Positions 11,481 through 23,150 are shown, numbered from the stretch's first letter. The stretch is 64,000 nt of DNA from Nomia melanderi (GCF_051020985.1 NC_134999.1:22787160-22851159); one strand, 5' to 3'. Translations and numbers: made by a program. The notes: generated by a model not told the origin, from the sequence alone.

Positions 11481-11639
11481 TTAGATTATCTAACATCAAA
11501 CTTACATCATATTATCTAACATCACACTCCAACTACTGTAACAATCACCAAAACTACAACCCATTGCGTTTTCCTACAAAAACAAGATCTCACTGCCACT
11601 ATCCAACATACTAATTCAAAACTGAAACTTCAGTTGTTT

Positions 11640-12060
11640 CCCAGTATCAATACTGGGGGCTATCCGTTTTCCTCCATCGAGAAACTGCACGGGCCGCCGT
11701 TGAAAGAGCAAATCCGTCGTCCATGAGGCGCAAGTACAATGAGAATTCGATGTAATCTCCGGAAATGCGTAGGGGAAAATTAGGCCGACAGTTGTCGGCG
11801 CACCCATGGGTACCTCAGCCATTGCCCCTCTGGAGCGGTTTGTCAAAATATTTATTCAGCACTGTAACCATCGTTTTTTTCCTGCTTCCCCTGATTCTAT
11901 TAGCTCTGTCGAGCAGATTTCTCGCTTTGTACTGTGCCGTGTAGCTCGTGGCTATCGGTTTGCTCTACTTTTACACCCTAAACTGGAGCTTAAGACGAGG
12001 ATTGAAAAGAAGGCTTTGTCGTATAAAGATTCTAAATGTTTTTTAATAATATCGAATTAT
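11640..12060. other. Non-repetitive island 6
   Basis: Mixed composition with CpGs and GGCCGACAGTTGTCGGCGC (11,780-11,798), which contains an inverted repeat CCGACAGTTGTCGG. No supported coding exon. Confidence 0.5.
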
Positions 12061-12510
12061 TGACTGACTACTTTGTTAGTAGAGGGAAGAGTGTAAATGC
12101 TGAAGAATAAAAGTCATGTGGATCACATGGGATGATAGATATAACCTATATGTATCTTGCTGTTTGATTAATTAAATGATATGGTTGCTAATTAAATTAA
12201 ATTAAATTAAATGAATGAGAAGACACATTCGAGTGAGAGGCTAAATTATATATGAATTACTTAAACAATAGAAAAATGGTAACTATGTATTATTCTCTTG
12301 CTGTTCACTTAATTAAATCACTTGGTTGCTAACTATGTCAAAAAGGTTACTATCTACCTCTTTTTGTTCCATTAATTAAATTTGTTAATTATTATTCCAA
12401 ACATGAACAGCAAAGAGCTACATCACCAGCAATGCAATGTTTTTATTTGCAGTTGACAACAGAAAGGTACCAAAAATGGTAATGAAGGGGAAGACACATT
12501 AGAGTGGTAG
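12061..12510. repeat. AT-rich degenerate tandem array, ~120-150 bp
   Basis: TTAATTAAAT...GGTTGCTAA...ACAATAGAAAAATGGTAACTATG recurs near 12,165, 12,310 and 12,370. Relative of 8,600-8,765. A short (AAATT)n run sits near 12,190-12,210. Confidence 0.65.
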
Positions 12511-12529
12511 CTCATTAGCACAATGAAAG

Positions 12530-12900
12530 AAAGGAACCAGTGTCTCGACGACCCTCGACACTGTCACGACATCAAGCTATTGCGATGGGAATTTCATGGA
12601 TCCTCCTGGGCCGTCGCAAATAATGTCCCGATCGTTTCACTGATTTAACGCAGAACACTGGACCGAGAGGCCGAAAGACGCAGCGCGATTGGTTGTTCCC
12701 TTTAATGCCGCCTCTTGGCTGGATTTACGGTGCGATCTCTTACTGAATTTTATTGCGGATCATCAATTAAGTCACTCTGACGCTGCGTAAAATTCTCGCG
12801 TCCGGATAACACGTAGGTATTCCGATAAAGAACCGATTCTCGGGTTAAATGGTCTCATTAACCTGCATTAATTGTTTTAGAGTAATTCGTGGAGATCGTT
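12530..12900. other. Non-repetitive island 7
   Basis: Mixed composition, CpG-containing, with no tandem structure: GACGACCCTCGACACTGTCACGAC region through CGCGTCCGGATAACACG. Nothing gene-like recognised. Confidence 0.45.
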
Positions 12901-13394
12901 GACATGATGTGTTTGTGGCGTGAATAAATATATGTTAATGATTGTGAACAATTTGGGGAACCTGTTTCAAGGGATACAAGAGTTATTAATTATTTAGGTA
13001 TATTTTAATGTTTGTATTTAATTTTTAGTATTTAGTTGATGAGTAATTATTTTTATTATAGATTATGGTTTGTTTTAGAGAGAATTATTGGATGGAAGTT
13101 GATTGTTTAGAATGAGAAATGATTGATTAAAAATGTTAATAAATCGATTGATTATATATTTGTGTATTAACATTAATCATACTAAATTTACTAATTAGTG
13201 AAATGACTGGATACAAAATAGAGATAAGCAAATTAGATGATAAATTTTTCCATGTGGAAACAGAAACAGCAGGAAGAGTGAAAATTGAAGAAGCAATTAA
13301 TTATACAGTATAGGATTATAAACAATCTCATATATATTATCATCTCAAAAGTCCTTACTACAAAGACCTGTCAAGCTATAAGCTGACCTGCACA
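12901..13394. other. AT-rich spacer
   Basis: G/T-leaning to about 13,130, then A-rich. No clear tandem repeats or genes seen. Confidence 0.4.
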
Positions 13395-14150
13395 CTTAGC
13401 CCTGCATCCAAAGTCCCCAACATAACCTCAAAACCTCTCTACATCCCCAAAGGAATATTTCCACCCTACCAGTAGCAGGTACCTGATAGTTACGCTGACA
13501 CACAGGTGCCAACACTTAACTTCATCCAATTAAACTAACAAATCATACTACCAACTAGTATAACCTAACTTATCCACATTAGCTCCATACCCAAAGTACC
13601 CAACACAACCTCAAAACCTCTCGACATCCCCAAAGGAATATTTCCACCCTACCGGTAGCAGGTACCTGATTACCCTAGTACACAGGTCCCAACACTCAAC
13701 TTCATTCAATTGAATTAAACAAATCACACTACCAACAACCATAACCAAACTCACCCACTTAACACCCAAAGTCACCAACATAACCTCAAATCCCCTGTAC
13801 ATCCCCAAAGGAATATTTCCACCCTACCAGTAGTAGGTACCTGATAGTTACCCCAATACAAAGTTACCAACACTTCATATTTCATTCAATTCAATCCACC
13901 TACTTAGTAAAGTCTCCAGCATAACCTCAAAACCTTTCAACATCACGAAATTAACATTCCCACCCCACCAGTATCAGGTACCTGTTACTCACCCCAACAC
14001 AAACTTACCAACACTCAACATCATTCAATTAAATGAAACAAATCACACTACCAACTACCATAACCCAACCCACTGCCCGCATGCAAAGTACCCAACATAA
14101 CCTCAACCCCTGCGCATCCCCAAAGGAATATTCCGCTGATACCCGATAGT
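13395..14150. repeat. A/C-rich tandem array, ~175-bp unit, 5 copies
   Basis: CCCCAAAGGAATATTTCCAC...CAGGTACCTGATAGTTACC recurs with anchors near 13,448, 13,631, 13,806, 13,945 (diverged) and 14,121. Each unit contains the perfect 10-bp palindrome CAGGTACCTG. In the 60 bases from 13,741 I count 24 C and 2 G. Left flank of island 8. Confidence 0.9.
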
Positions 14151-14655
14151 TACCCCTAATCGTGTTCATACTTTTTCTATGTTCCGCAGCATCGGAATCG
14201 AATTTATTCGCATTCCGTGCCCGAGAACCACCCCTTGCACGCGCCGCTCCCATACGAGGCCACCTCCCACCCCCTCCCGCCCTCTGCGGAGGAACCAGAG
14301 GACGAAAGCGGAGCCGTAGATTTTACGGCTATCTATCTATCGAGCCATTCCGTACGTGTGCTGGGTACACGGTGAATTTTCTCCGAGTCCCAGGCCGTGT
14401 TGTGCCTCCGTATTGGGCCACGAATTCCTTGGAACTACCCTCCGCCCCGGGTTTCTACCATCTTTTCCAGGGTGGACCGAGCCGCCCGCCGAAATGTGCC
14501 AGCCACCCGTTTCTGTTTGAAGAGGGAATTTTACAGTCGGATACACTTGATGCAAGGCGTACACTTCTGTCCGACTATTCCGGCCCCGGAGCACCTCTGT
14601 CTGAAAGGGTCGCGTCTTCGCTCGCGATCGTCGCTGAGGATGGGAGTAATTAATC
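14151..14655. other. GC-rich island 8
   Basis: Non-repetitive. Open in several frames, the longest 163 codons (14,162-14,653, +), but the opposite strand is open too and no domain is recognisable. I treat these as chance frames. Confidence 0.5.
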
Positions 14656-15290
14656 GGTTCGATTTTGATGGGGGGTTGAGGGAGTGATAGTTGTGGTATG
14701 TGTGAATTTGTGGGGGTTTTGAGTGGGAGTAATTAATCGGTTCGATTTTGATGTGGGGGGGGGGGGAGGAGTGACAGTTGTGGGTGTGAATTTGTGGGGT
14801 TTTGAGTGAGATTTTGATGGGGTGGGAAGGGGTGAGGGTGGGTGGATGAGGGGGATGGTTGGGAGTGTTGAGTTTCTGTAGTGTAGATGGGGTTGATGGG
14901 AATGTGGAAGTATTGGGATGTATGGTTAGTGTAGGTAGAAGAATATTGGGAAGTGTAGTTGATGTAGATGGAAGATTATTGTAAAGTATAGTTAATGTAG
15001 ACAGGAGATTATTGTGAAATATAGTTAATGTAACTAAGATTTTTGTGAAATATAATTAATGTAGATAGGAGATTAATGGGAAATATAGTTAATGTAACTA
15101 TAAGATTATTGTGAAATATAATCAAATATAACTATAAGATTATTGTGAAATATAATCAAATATAACTATAAGATTATTGTGAAATATAATCAAATATAAC
15201 TATAAGATTATTGTGAAGTATAATGTAAATAATATGAATGTTTGGAAAAATAGTAAATATTGATAAATAAATACTGAATAAAATATATTT
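14641..15290. repeat. G/T-rich repeats with a ~36-bp minisatellite
   Basis: GGGAGTAATTAATCGGTTCG occurs at about 14,642 and again at about 14,724. From 14,930 to 15,240 a ~36-bp unit (GATTATTGTGAAATATAATC type) repeats about 9 times. In the 60 bases from 14,701 I count 25 G and 2 C. Right flank of island 8. Confidence 0.85.
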
Positions 15291-15339
15291 TGTGAGGAAA
15301 TAACTGGTAAGGAGTTTTTCTTACCGTAAATATAATTGA

Positions 15340-15980
15340 TAGCAGCAACTATTTAACGCTGTCAAAAAGCTACCCCTTAAACACAAGCACCCCCCCCCCC
15401 AAAAAATTTTAAATCAAACAAACTGAACAAAAGAAATGATCAAAATATTAATCTTAATAATATACCTTCCAATGAAACAAGAACTATTTAACACTATAAA
15501 AAACTACCCCTCAAACCCTAGCAACTCCCCAAAAAATTCCTTCACTTAATAATTTAATAACATTACCAAAATGTTTTAAAATTCCAATAAATCGTACTTT
15601 ATTATGTCCTACTCGAAATTGTACTAATAATAATGTATGTTCCCATGAAACAACTATTTAATACTATAAAAATAAATTACCCCTCAGAACCAATCAAATC
15701 CCCAAAAAATTTTCAAATGAAAACACACTCAACACAAGAAATTACCCAAAATATTAATGATAATAATATACCTTCCAACAAAACAACAACTATTCAACAA
15801 TGTCAAAAAAACTAACCCTCAAACCCAAGCAATTTTTAAACCAGACAAACTCAACAATATAAATTACCCAAAATAATAATTACATCAACATATCTCCCAA
15901 CAAAACAACAACTATTCGACACTCTCAAAAAAACTACCCTCGCCCCCAGCTCCCAAAAAGCTCGAAATCAAAACACCCAT
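15340..15980. repeat. A/C-rich tandem array, ~140-bp unit, 5 copies
   Basis: CAACTATTTAACACT.TAAAAAACTACCCCTCAAACCC.AGCAA recurs near 15,344, 15,478, 15,649, 15,786 and 15,907. It contains a C10 run near 15,391. Left flank of island 9. Confidence 0.85.
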
Positions 15981-16570
15981 CAAAAGGAGTGATCAAAAGA
16001 GGCAATCCACTTCTACAAGCAGCCCCGAAGCGAAAGAAATAAAATCGTCCTGCGAGTACAAAGCACTTTTAATTGTCACGTAATCGTAACGACATTCAGA
16101 GTCCTCCGAGATGACAAGCGAAGCGAACATTTCCACCGGAGGGTGGGACAGGCGAAAAAGGAAAAAAACAAAAGGATAACCTCCTCGGTCCTAAGAAACG
16201 AGAGCAACTGTTCTCTGCACAAACACGTTGCCGTTCCTTCAGGGACGGTGTCGCGACGGTGGCGAGAGAGAAAAAAAAGTAACTCGGAGGGTGAAGGGAG
16301 GAGGAGGGGTGGGGGTGGAAAAAGGAAGAAAAAGGAGAATCGGAGGAGGAGGCTGCTTTGAAGGTAGAATTCTCCGGCCACCTTCCCGGGCTCGCCCGGC
16401 GTAAAAGAAGAGGAGAGGGTGTCGGCATTTTTATGTGGGGGCAGTTACGAATTAATTGAATGAGAAAGCCTGATACCACCCCCGGAACGTCCGAGGAAAT
16501 ATTGCCGGAGGATCAAAGGCGCTCTGGCTGCTACTCGCGACGACCAGACGGTTTCGAGGTGCATTGTCGA
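15981..16570. other. GC-rich island 9 with polypurine tract
   Basis: Non-repetitive apart from a near-pure purine run at about 16,262-16,356 (GGAGGAGGAGG and GAAAAAGGAAGAAAAAGGAG), which explains the Ser/Phe/Leu-rich frames on the reverse strand. Such a tract could form triplex or H-DNA. Confidence 0.55.
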
Positions 16571-17215
16571 GCTCTTGTTTCGGTTTGAGTTTTTATGGTG
16601 TTGGGTGGTTGGGGGTTGGGGTGGTTTTTTGGTTTTAGTGGAATTATTTAAAAAAGGGTATTTTTTGGGGTAAATTTACTATCTTTGTTTCTGTTGAATT
16701 TCTTTTTTGTGGTTTTGGGTTGTTTTTGGTTTGGGAGGTTTTTCGATGATTTTAATAGAATTATGTTTAAAATTGTATTTTTTAAATTTATTATCTTTAT
16801 TTCTCTTTATTCATTTACAAAGAGAGGAATGAAGACTGAAATTTTAATTAAATATATAATTAATTGAAATATATATTTGTAATGTTTGGATGATCGCAGC
16901 TCTTAAAGTTTTGAGGTTAGGACTGGTGGCCCTTGAAATTTTAAGGTTAGAATTGGTGGCTCTTGAAATTTTGAGGCTAATTTTTTTCAAGTCTGTTTTC
17001 AACGAAACTATATGTTTATTTGTTAGAGCAAATTATAAATTAAAATAATGACAGCGAAATTTTAATATTATATAATTAAACCTTTGTGTAATTGCAGCTC
17101 TTGAAATTTTGAGGTTAGGTTTAGAGTTTTGGTTTCCTGTTTTCTGGTTTTAGATTCTTAAGGGTTAGCCTAATTTTTTCTGTTTTACTCCTCTTTTACT
17201 ACTCTCTAGGGTCTC
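16571..17215. repeat. G/T-rich degenerate repeats
   Basis: Two related G/T-rich blocks begin near 16,590 and 16,690 (TTTTTTGG.TTTGGG words). The phrase GCAGCTCTT.AA.TTTTGAGG recurs near 16,896 and 17,094, and in inverted form near 18,500. Right flank of island 9. Confidence 0.65.
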
Positions 17216-17480
17216 TAATTAATTTACTAATTCAATTCATGTGATGAGGTTATGTTTCACGAATGACAATAAACATTTCAACAAATTGAAAAGCAAACAA
17301 TTATCACCGACATAAACAAACTACCATCCCCTTTAATTTAATTTGACTTAATACAGTAAGTTTATAAACTTTAATATTCAATATTAAATTTTCTATAACA
17401 TATCAACATATTAAATAAAACAACTCCTTAATGAAGTAAAACAAAACATTTCTAACAAACAACATTCAATCACAAAGGGT
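17216..17480. other. A/C-rich spacer
   Basis: A-rich with few G on the top strand. Left flank of island 10. No obvious periodicity. Confidence 0.4.
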
Positions 17481-17900
17481 TAAAGTACTCGTCACCGAAA
17501 ATCCGACATTCTGTACGTTGCAACCCAAGATCATTCCCGACGGCACAAAGTGACAAGATCCGTGCAACACTCCCAGAAGTTTGGGAGATCAGTTGATCTT
17601 CGACCCCACTGCAAACTGTAGGCTGTCAACGCGACGTCTCTTAGAACCAACCCTCCCGCACCCCCTGCGTCGCTCGAGCCTTTCGTAAGAGACTGCCGGC
17701 GGTGGCAGTTAAAGGAAAAATGGAAACGGAGAGAGGCGAGAGACGAATAAAAAAGGATCGCCTCGCGCTGCACATTTCCTTTCCTCTGCCGCCCCTGGCC
17801 CAGCTTGTAACGGGAGCGGGAACCGATTCACGCTGGCGAAAAAAGAGGAGGGAGAGGACAGGGATTCCTCGAATCATTGATCGCCCCTGAATTCCGAATA
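17481..17900. other. GC-rich island 10
   Basis: Non-repetitive. Short frames on both strands (62-80 codons) with no recognisable similarity. Confidence 0.5.
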
Positions 17901-17999
17901 AATTTTTATTATTCCTGCGTGTTAATTATTTATTGCGTTTATCGTTCTTGGTGATTTCTGGTGTTCTCTGTTGTTTGTTTCAAGGGCGGTCCTTGTTGA

Positions 18000-18460
18000 T
18001 GTTTCTATAGTGTGATTGATAATTACTGTGGCAGTTGAATGATATTAACTTTAGTGGAACTGATTGTTCATTTAAAATGCATTACTGTAAATACGTTACT
18101 GGAAAATTGTGTTACTCTGCTAATTATCACAGCAGTTGAAACTATATAAAATTTGAGTGAAACTGATTATCATATATTTAAAATATATTGCTGCAAATAT
18201 ATTGCTCTAAATATATTACTGTAAAATTATGTAACTCTGCTAATTGTCACAGTAGTTGAAACAATATTAAATTTTAGTGAAACTGATTATTATATATTTA
18301 AAATATATTGCTGCAAATATATTGCTGCAAAATTATCTAACTCTGCTAATTGTCACAGCACATAACCAATATTAAATTTTATTGGAACTTATTATTTATT
18401 TAAAATATATTACTGTAAAATTATGTAGCTCTGCTAATTGTCACAGGGAATCGAAATTTA
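18000..18460. repeat. Tandem array, ~105-bp unit, 5 copies
   Basis: CTCTGCTAATTGTCACAG.AGTTGAAAC...TTTAAAATATATTGCTG recurs near 18,018, 18,118, 18,238, 18,345 and 18,433. Confidence 0.85.
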
Positions 18461-18780
18461 TATATCGAACTTGGCAAGGCTCTATCCCAAGAGCGACAAA
18501 TCCTGACCTCAAAATGTCGAGAGCTGCGATTAGATAAATATTTTATCTAATATTATATAAACATTATCCAAAATGATACTATACAGAATTTATATTTGTC
18601 ACTTGGATTTAGTTGCTTAAAAATATAAAAAATATCTAGAAACAGACAACTTTTCTCTACGTCTGCATATAATTCAATCAACATCATTCAATTTTTTTTA
18701 AACAAATTCACTGACGGTACATCGTCGTTATAAAAAAATAGATAAAACGTAACCAGCAATTTGGATGGCAAAGGTATTAC
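18461..18780. other. AT-rich spacer with inverted copy of the 16.9-kb phrase
   Basis: CCTGACCTCAAAATGTCGAGAGCTGCGAT (about 18,507-18,535, written here in part) is the reverse complement of the GCAGCTCTT...GAGGTTAG phrase at 16.9 and 17.1 kb. The remainder is AT-rich. Confidence 0.5.
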
Positions 18781-19080
18781 GGTTATGATCCATTAGCAAA
18801 TTAATTACTGAATTTATAGAGTTCCCGTTTCGTGAACGCCACGGGAACGCGAAAACTTGCCAAACTTTCGAAACTCTCGCCAGAAATTACAACCAACTCT
18901 TCGTCGTTAGTCATGAAGTTTCTTAACGAAGTACCTTGGTACATACAACTGCGAACATGAATGGACCCGAAAACTTTATTAAATGTAATCTTCAGAATAT
19001 TTCCGGGAATATCTTTCTCTCGCAAGAGTGCATATTCCCGTGTTCGTTAAAGTGAGGTTAGATCTTTGTCAGATAAATGG
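18781..19080 (-). other. Unique segment with an ordinary-looking 84-codon open frame
   Basis: A frame open on the minus strand from about 19,052 to 18,801 has balanced amino-acid composition (not repeat-like, not GC-driven), with an acidic NDEEL stretch followed by a hydrophobic VVISG. It has no suitable ATG at its head. I do not recognise it. It could be an old exon, a gene remnant or chance. Confidence 0.2.
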
Positions 19081-19239
19081 CTACTTATGAGTCGATTAAA
19101 ACTCTTCTCCTTCGCCATCGTTGAATTAGGTTAAATGAATCACATTATGATAGATTCGAGTGTATCTATACGTATTATACAACAGATGTAAAATATGTGC
19201 AGTATTAATTAGTTAAAAGTTGACCATTTTTTGGAGAAA

Positions 19240-19670
19240 CGTGCAAAGTGACGTTTTTGGAGGTTATTGGCCATTTTGACCCATATAGTTCTAGTGTTAA
19301 ACACTCTAAAAACTAAAAACAGTCAATAAGTACCATTTTTATATTTACATATACGAGTGCCATAAAATGGCACCTACTCCAGCATTAACCACCCTCGATC
19401 CGGTTTTCCACCGACAAATCTCAGAATTTATTAATAAATCAGCTTCCTCAATTATTTCTTGACGTAAAATAGCACTTTTGCACTAATTCTAACAGAAGAA
19501 ATTAGTATTTGGCCATTTTGACCCGTCCTAGTTCTAGTGTTAAACACTAAAAACTAAAAAGAATCCATAAGTACCATTTTTATATTTACATATACCAGTG
19601 CCATAAAATGGCACCTACTCCAGCATTAACCACCCTCGATCCAGTTTTCCACGGATCCCTAAGCCAGAAT
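19240..19670. repeat. 241-bp tandem duplication
   Basis: The phrase GGCCATTTTGACCC.T...TAGTTCTAGTGTTAAACACT and the following TACCATTTTTATATTTACAT...ATAAAATGGCACCTACTCCA are repeated almost exactly at 19,270-19,415 and 19,511-19,656. Both carry TAGTTCTAGTGTTAA, the inverse of TTAACACTAGAACTA, a phrase found at many sites in the window. Confidence 0.9.
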
Positions 19671-20040
19671 CCCAAGGTGACGTGTTAAATGGTCGGCGCG
19701 GGTTAAATCATCGAAGAATCTACAAGTGAGCAAGCGAGCGAGCGACCGGGAATCTGTGCGCGATGCTCGAAAATCCACGAGTTATCTGACCGAGTGCGGC
19801 TCAGTGGGGTGTGTAGCGTTAAGTTGGCGTTAGCTCATCGAATTGCTCCGGTGGAACGACGTCGGCCGCGATGCCAAGAGACGAGGGTTTTGATCGATCG
19901 TACGTACAAATCGTATTTCCGGTTCCTCCGCGTGACGAGAACAAATCAGGTTTCCCATTTTTTTTCCTGCCTATTTATCCGACTTCATGGGGGCATCGAC
20001 CATTAGACATTCTACGGTTACGCCATTTTTATCTATTCCT
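19671..20040. other. GC-rich island 11
   Basis: Non-repetitive except a GAGCGAGCGAGCGA run near 19,733. Short chance frames only. Confidence 0.5.
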
Positions 20041-20480
20041 GACTGCTTCAACATTTTGCGATTGTTTATTAAAAAATTTATTTTAATTTGTTAATTTGTT
20101 ATATTGTTTTTGCAATTGGTTGTTGAAAAGTTTGTTGTAAGTATTGTGTGTGATTTAGGTTATAGGAAAATGGATTAATTTTTTATATTGATTTTTGCAA
20201 TTAATTGTTCAAAAGTTTATTTTAAGTTTTGGTGGGAAGGTTAATTGGTTATATTGTTTTTGCAATTGGTTGTTGAAAAGTTTGTTTTAAGTATTGGACG
20301 TGAATTGGGTTATAGGAAGCTGGATTAATTTTTTAAATCGCTTTTTGCAATTAATTGTTGAAAAGTTTCTTTAAATTTTGGGTGGGAAGGTTAATTTGTT
20401 ATATTGTTTTTGCAATTCATTGTTGAAAAGTTACTTTTAAGTATTGGATGTGATTTAGGTTATAGGAAACTGGTTTAAAA
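20041..20480. repeat. G/T-rich tandem array, ~85/160-bp unit
   Basis: TATTGTTTTTGCAATTGGTTGTTGAAAAGTTT recurs in part near 20,101, 20,182, 20,262, 20,338 and 20,402, alternating with GTGATTTAGGTTATAGGAAA. Right flank of island 11. Confidence 0.85.
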
Positions 20481-21110
20481 ATATATTTCCTCAAATAACA
20501 ACAATAACTTTTATTAATAATAAAAACACTAAGTTCAGACTTAAAAACTAGAAATAGTGTTAGTATTACTTGGAAACAAACTTCTCTCAAAGAATACCAA
20601 CAACTTTTACCATAAACAATAACTGTCAGTAAACAAAACATTAAGCCAACGTTTTAAAAGCCATCTTTTCCCAATATCAGTAGAAACAGTGTCAATATTC
20701 TTTAAAAAACAAATTTTCCCAAACAATACCAACAACTTTCAGACCAACAACAATAACTGTCAATAACCAAAACACTAAGCCCACGTTTCATAAGCCATCT
20801 TTCCCACTTTCAGACCAACAAAAATAACTATCTATAACCAAAACACTAAGAAAACATTTCAGAAGCCATCTTTTTTCACTTTCAATAGAAACAGACTTAA
20901 TATTCTTTAAAAAACAAATTTCCTCGAATAATGCCAATATCTTTTATAAATATCAATCACTAAAATGTTAAGTTCAGATTTCAGAAGCTATCTTTTGATA
21001 CCTTTAGCAGAAACAGTGTCAATATTCCTTAAAAAAAATTCCCCTAACAATAGCAACAACTTTTACCAGCAACAATAACTATGAATAACAAGAACATTAA
21101 TCATGTCATA
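20481..21110. repeat. Repeat family R array, ~125-bp unit
   Basis: AAATTTCCTCAAA.AA.ACCAACAACTTTTA and AACACTAAG.TCA.A.TT and GAAACAGTGTCAATATTC recur about five times. A/C-rich. The same family forms the array at 51.0-51.48 kb. Left flank of island 12. Confidence 0.85.
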
Positions 21111-21660
21111 AGCTTTTCCGACACCTCAGTGGAATCATCCTGAACGGCTCGCACCTCATTCCAGGTGACCGTGTCTCGCGAAGTTTCGAGTTCCCTAGGC
21201 AGCAGGGACAGCCTCCGCGTGATCGTCCACGATTATCGGGGCGGACGATGATTTCGCGCAAGGGCCGACAGAAGCCGCGGAAAGGGGCGAGTGTTGGAAG
21301 GCGTAAGAGAATGGAAATCAATACGTGAAGTGAGCAGCCAGTTTCAGGCAAGAGCCTGCCGGCTTTAGAAAGCCTTGAGACGTCGTCTGTTCATCCTCTT
21401 TGTACCCTCGTGTTAAGAGAGCTCGAGCAAGCGCGAGAGCGAACGACACAGCGGACGGGACGGCGATGGAAACTTCGAAAGTCCGAGGGAAAGAGAGACG
21501 ACTGAACTTCCATTCAGGACTAATGGGGTTAAACGCCTTAGCCATCAACCGAACGTCTCCCTCTCGATTCTCGGACGTTTCGATTCGGCTTCCGAAGTGC
21601 TCCCTCGATTCCTGCCGTGGACTCCACGGAATTTCCGCGGGTTTTTTGACGAAAACTGCG
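21100..21660. other. GC-rich island 12
   Basis: Non-repetitive. Frames of 81-138 codons on the minus strand and 94 on the plus overlap each other and match nothing I recognise. Confidence 0.5.
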
Positions 21661-22510
21661 CGTTGCACGAGTGTTGTCTCGTAGTGCCGCGTGTATATAT
21701 TTGATCGAGAGATATTGGGAATTTTTAGATTCACTGACTGAGTCTAGTTTTTTGTCAACTACCCAGGTTAAGTCAGCTTTTTATGGTGTTGGTACAGTTT
21801 TTCGGAAGAGCCTTCGTTGCATGAGTGTTGGCTCGTAGTGCCACGTGTGTATGCAAGGTTCGATCGAAAGATACTGGGAGTTTGTAGATTTCCCAGGTTA
21901 AGACTAGGTTTTTGTCAATTATCCAGAATAAGTCAGACTTTTTGTTGTGTTGGTACAGTTTTTCAGAGGAGCCCTCGTTGCACGAGTGTTGGTGCTTGTA
22001 ATGGCACGCGTATATGGAAGGTTTGATCGAGAGATACTGGGAATTTGTAGATTTCCCAGGTTAGGACTAGTTTTTCGTCAATTCCCAGGCTAAGTTCTGG
22101 TGCTGCTTTTTTATTGTGTTGCTGTTTTTCAGAGAAGTCTTCGTTGCATCAGTGTTGGCTCGTAGTGCCACGTGTGAATGCGAGGTTTGATCAAGAGATA
22201 CTGGGATTTTATCAATTCCCCAGGGTGTGTATGTTCAGTTGCTGCGATACTGTTTAGTTGTGTTGGTACAATTTTTCGGAAGAGTATTCGTTACACCAGT
22301 GTTGGCTCGTAGTGCCACGCGTATATGCAAGGTTTGATAGACAGATACTGAGAATTTGTAGATTCCCCAGGCCAAATTAGCTTTTTTGTTGCGTTGGAAC
22401 AGTTTTTCAGAAGAGCCCTCGTTGTACGAGTATTGGCACGTAGTGCCACGTGTGTAGGCAAGGTTTAATCGAAAGATATTGAGAATTTGTAGATTCCCCA
22501 GGGTAATAAA
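21641..22510. repeat. Tandem array, ~145-bp unit, 6 copies, moderately GC-rich
   Basis: GTTGCA.GAGTGTTGGCTCGTAGTGCCACGTGTGTATGCAAGGTT (given in pieces: TGGCTCGTAGTGCCACGTGT, GATCGAAAGATACTGGGA, TTTGTAGATT.CCCAGG) recurs near 21,660, 21,815, 21,978, 22,142, 22,288 and 22,420. Its complexity is higher than in the neighbouring arrays, and each unit keeps a CACGTG or CACGCG E-box-like core. Confidence 0.9.
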
Positions 22511-22524
22511 GTGAGAATAGACGA

Positions 22525-22690
22525 ATTTACCTTTGTGTGCCATATCGTCAGCGGTGACAGAGGCTAGGAGGCCGGTGGCGCCCGGCCATGGAGCGACCGC
22601 AGCGCCAAGCTGCTGCGAAGGCAGAATCTTCGGGCTTTTCGGCACTTCCGGTCACTGGAACAATATGGCTTCCATTATAGTTCGCAATAA
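22525..22690. promoter_or_regulatory. Compact promoter-like module (ETS and YY1-type words)
   Basis: ACTTCCGGT at 22,644-22,652 matches an ETS/GABP site and AATATGGC at 22,662-22,669 matches the YY1 word AAnATGGC. Both are hallmarks of metazoan housekeeping promoters. On the minus strand an open GC-rich stretch ends in AAAG|GTAAAT (donor GT at 22,530-22,529), which could be the end of a 5' exon containing the short ATG frame beginning Met-Ala-His-Lys. The minus frame open from 22,645 begins with GTG, not ATG. Direction and transcript are unproven. Confidence 0.35.
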
Positions 22691-23150
22691 ATATTTAAAA
22701 AAAATATTTTTCTACCATCAACTAAATAATATCTATTTTATAATTTGTATAATTTTTTTTTCATTATAAACTCACCATCCTATATTGATGGCTTTATTAA
22801 AATTACTAATATCTATCTAATAAAATAATAATATCTATAATATCTATTTTACAACAATTTTTATTATTTTTTTCTAATATTAAATATTAAGCTTCCTGTA
22901 CATACAAGTATTCAACAATAAAACTTATTAATGCTTTAATATATTATTTTATCTAAATTTTATTTATTGAAAAAAATATTTTACATTAAAAACATGGAAA
23001 GTATTAAACATATGCATATACTTCGTCTTATTTCTTTGTCTCGAAAACACGTCAATAATTAATGTTCCCGGCTATTCATAAGGTTAAAATTCAAATAAGT
23101 TCAACAAATATTTGAATTCTGTGTTTTCCATCGATTCAGAACACTTGAGC
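22691..23150. other. AT-rich spacer
   Basis: Very AT-rich with ATATCTATTTTA-type words repeated loosely near 22,729, 22,810 and 22,840. No gene seen. Confidence 0.5.

Noticed and set aside
14162..14653. 163-codon frame in island 8
   Set aside because: No recognisable domain; the opposite strand and a second forward frame are open over the same bases.
14650..14760. tRNA B-box-like words GGTTCGAT
   Set aside because: No matching A box or cloverleaf could be formed; the word is part of a duplicated array unit.
22235..22645. 136-codon minus-strand frame starting next to an ETS site
   Set aside because: Its first codon is GTG, not ATG, and beyond 22,530 it runs through the tandem array. Only the promoter-like words and a possible short 5' exon are kept, at low confidence.
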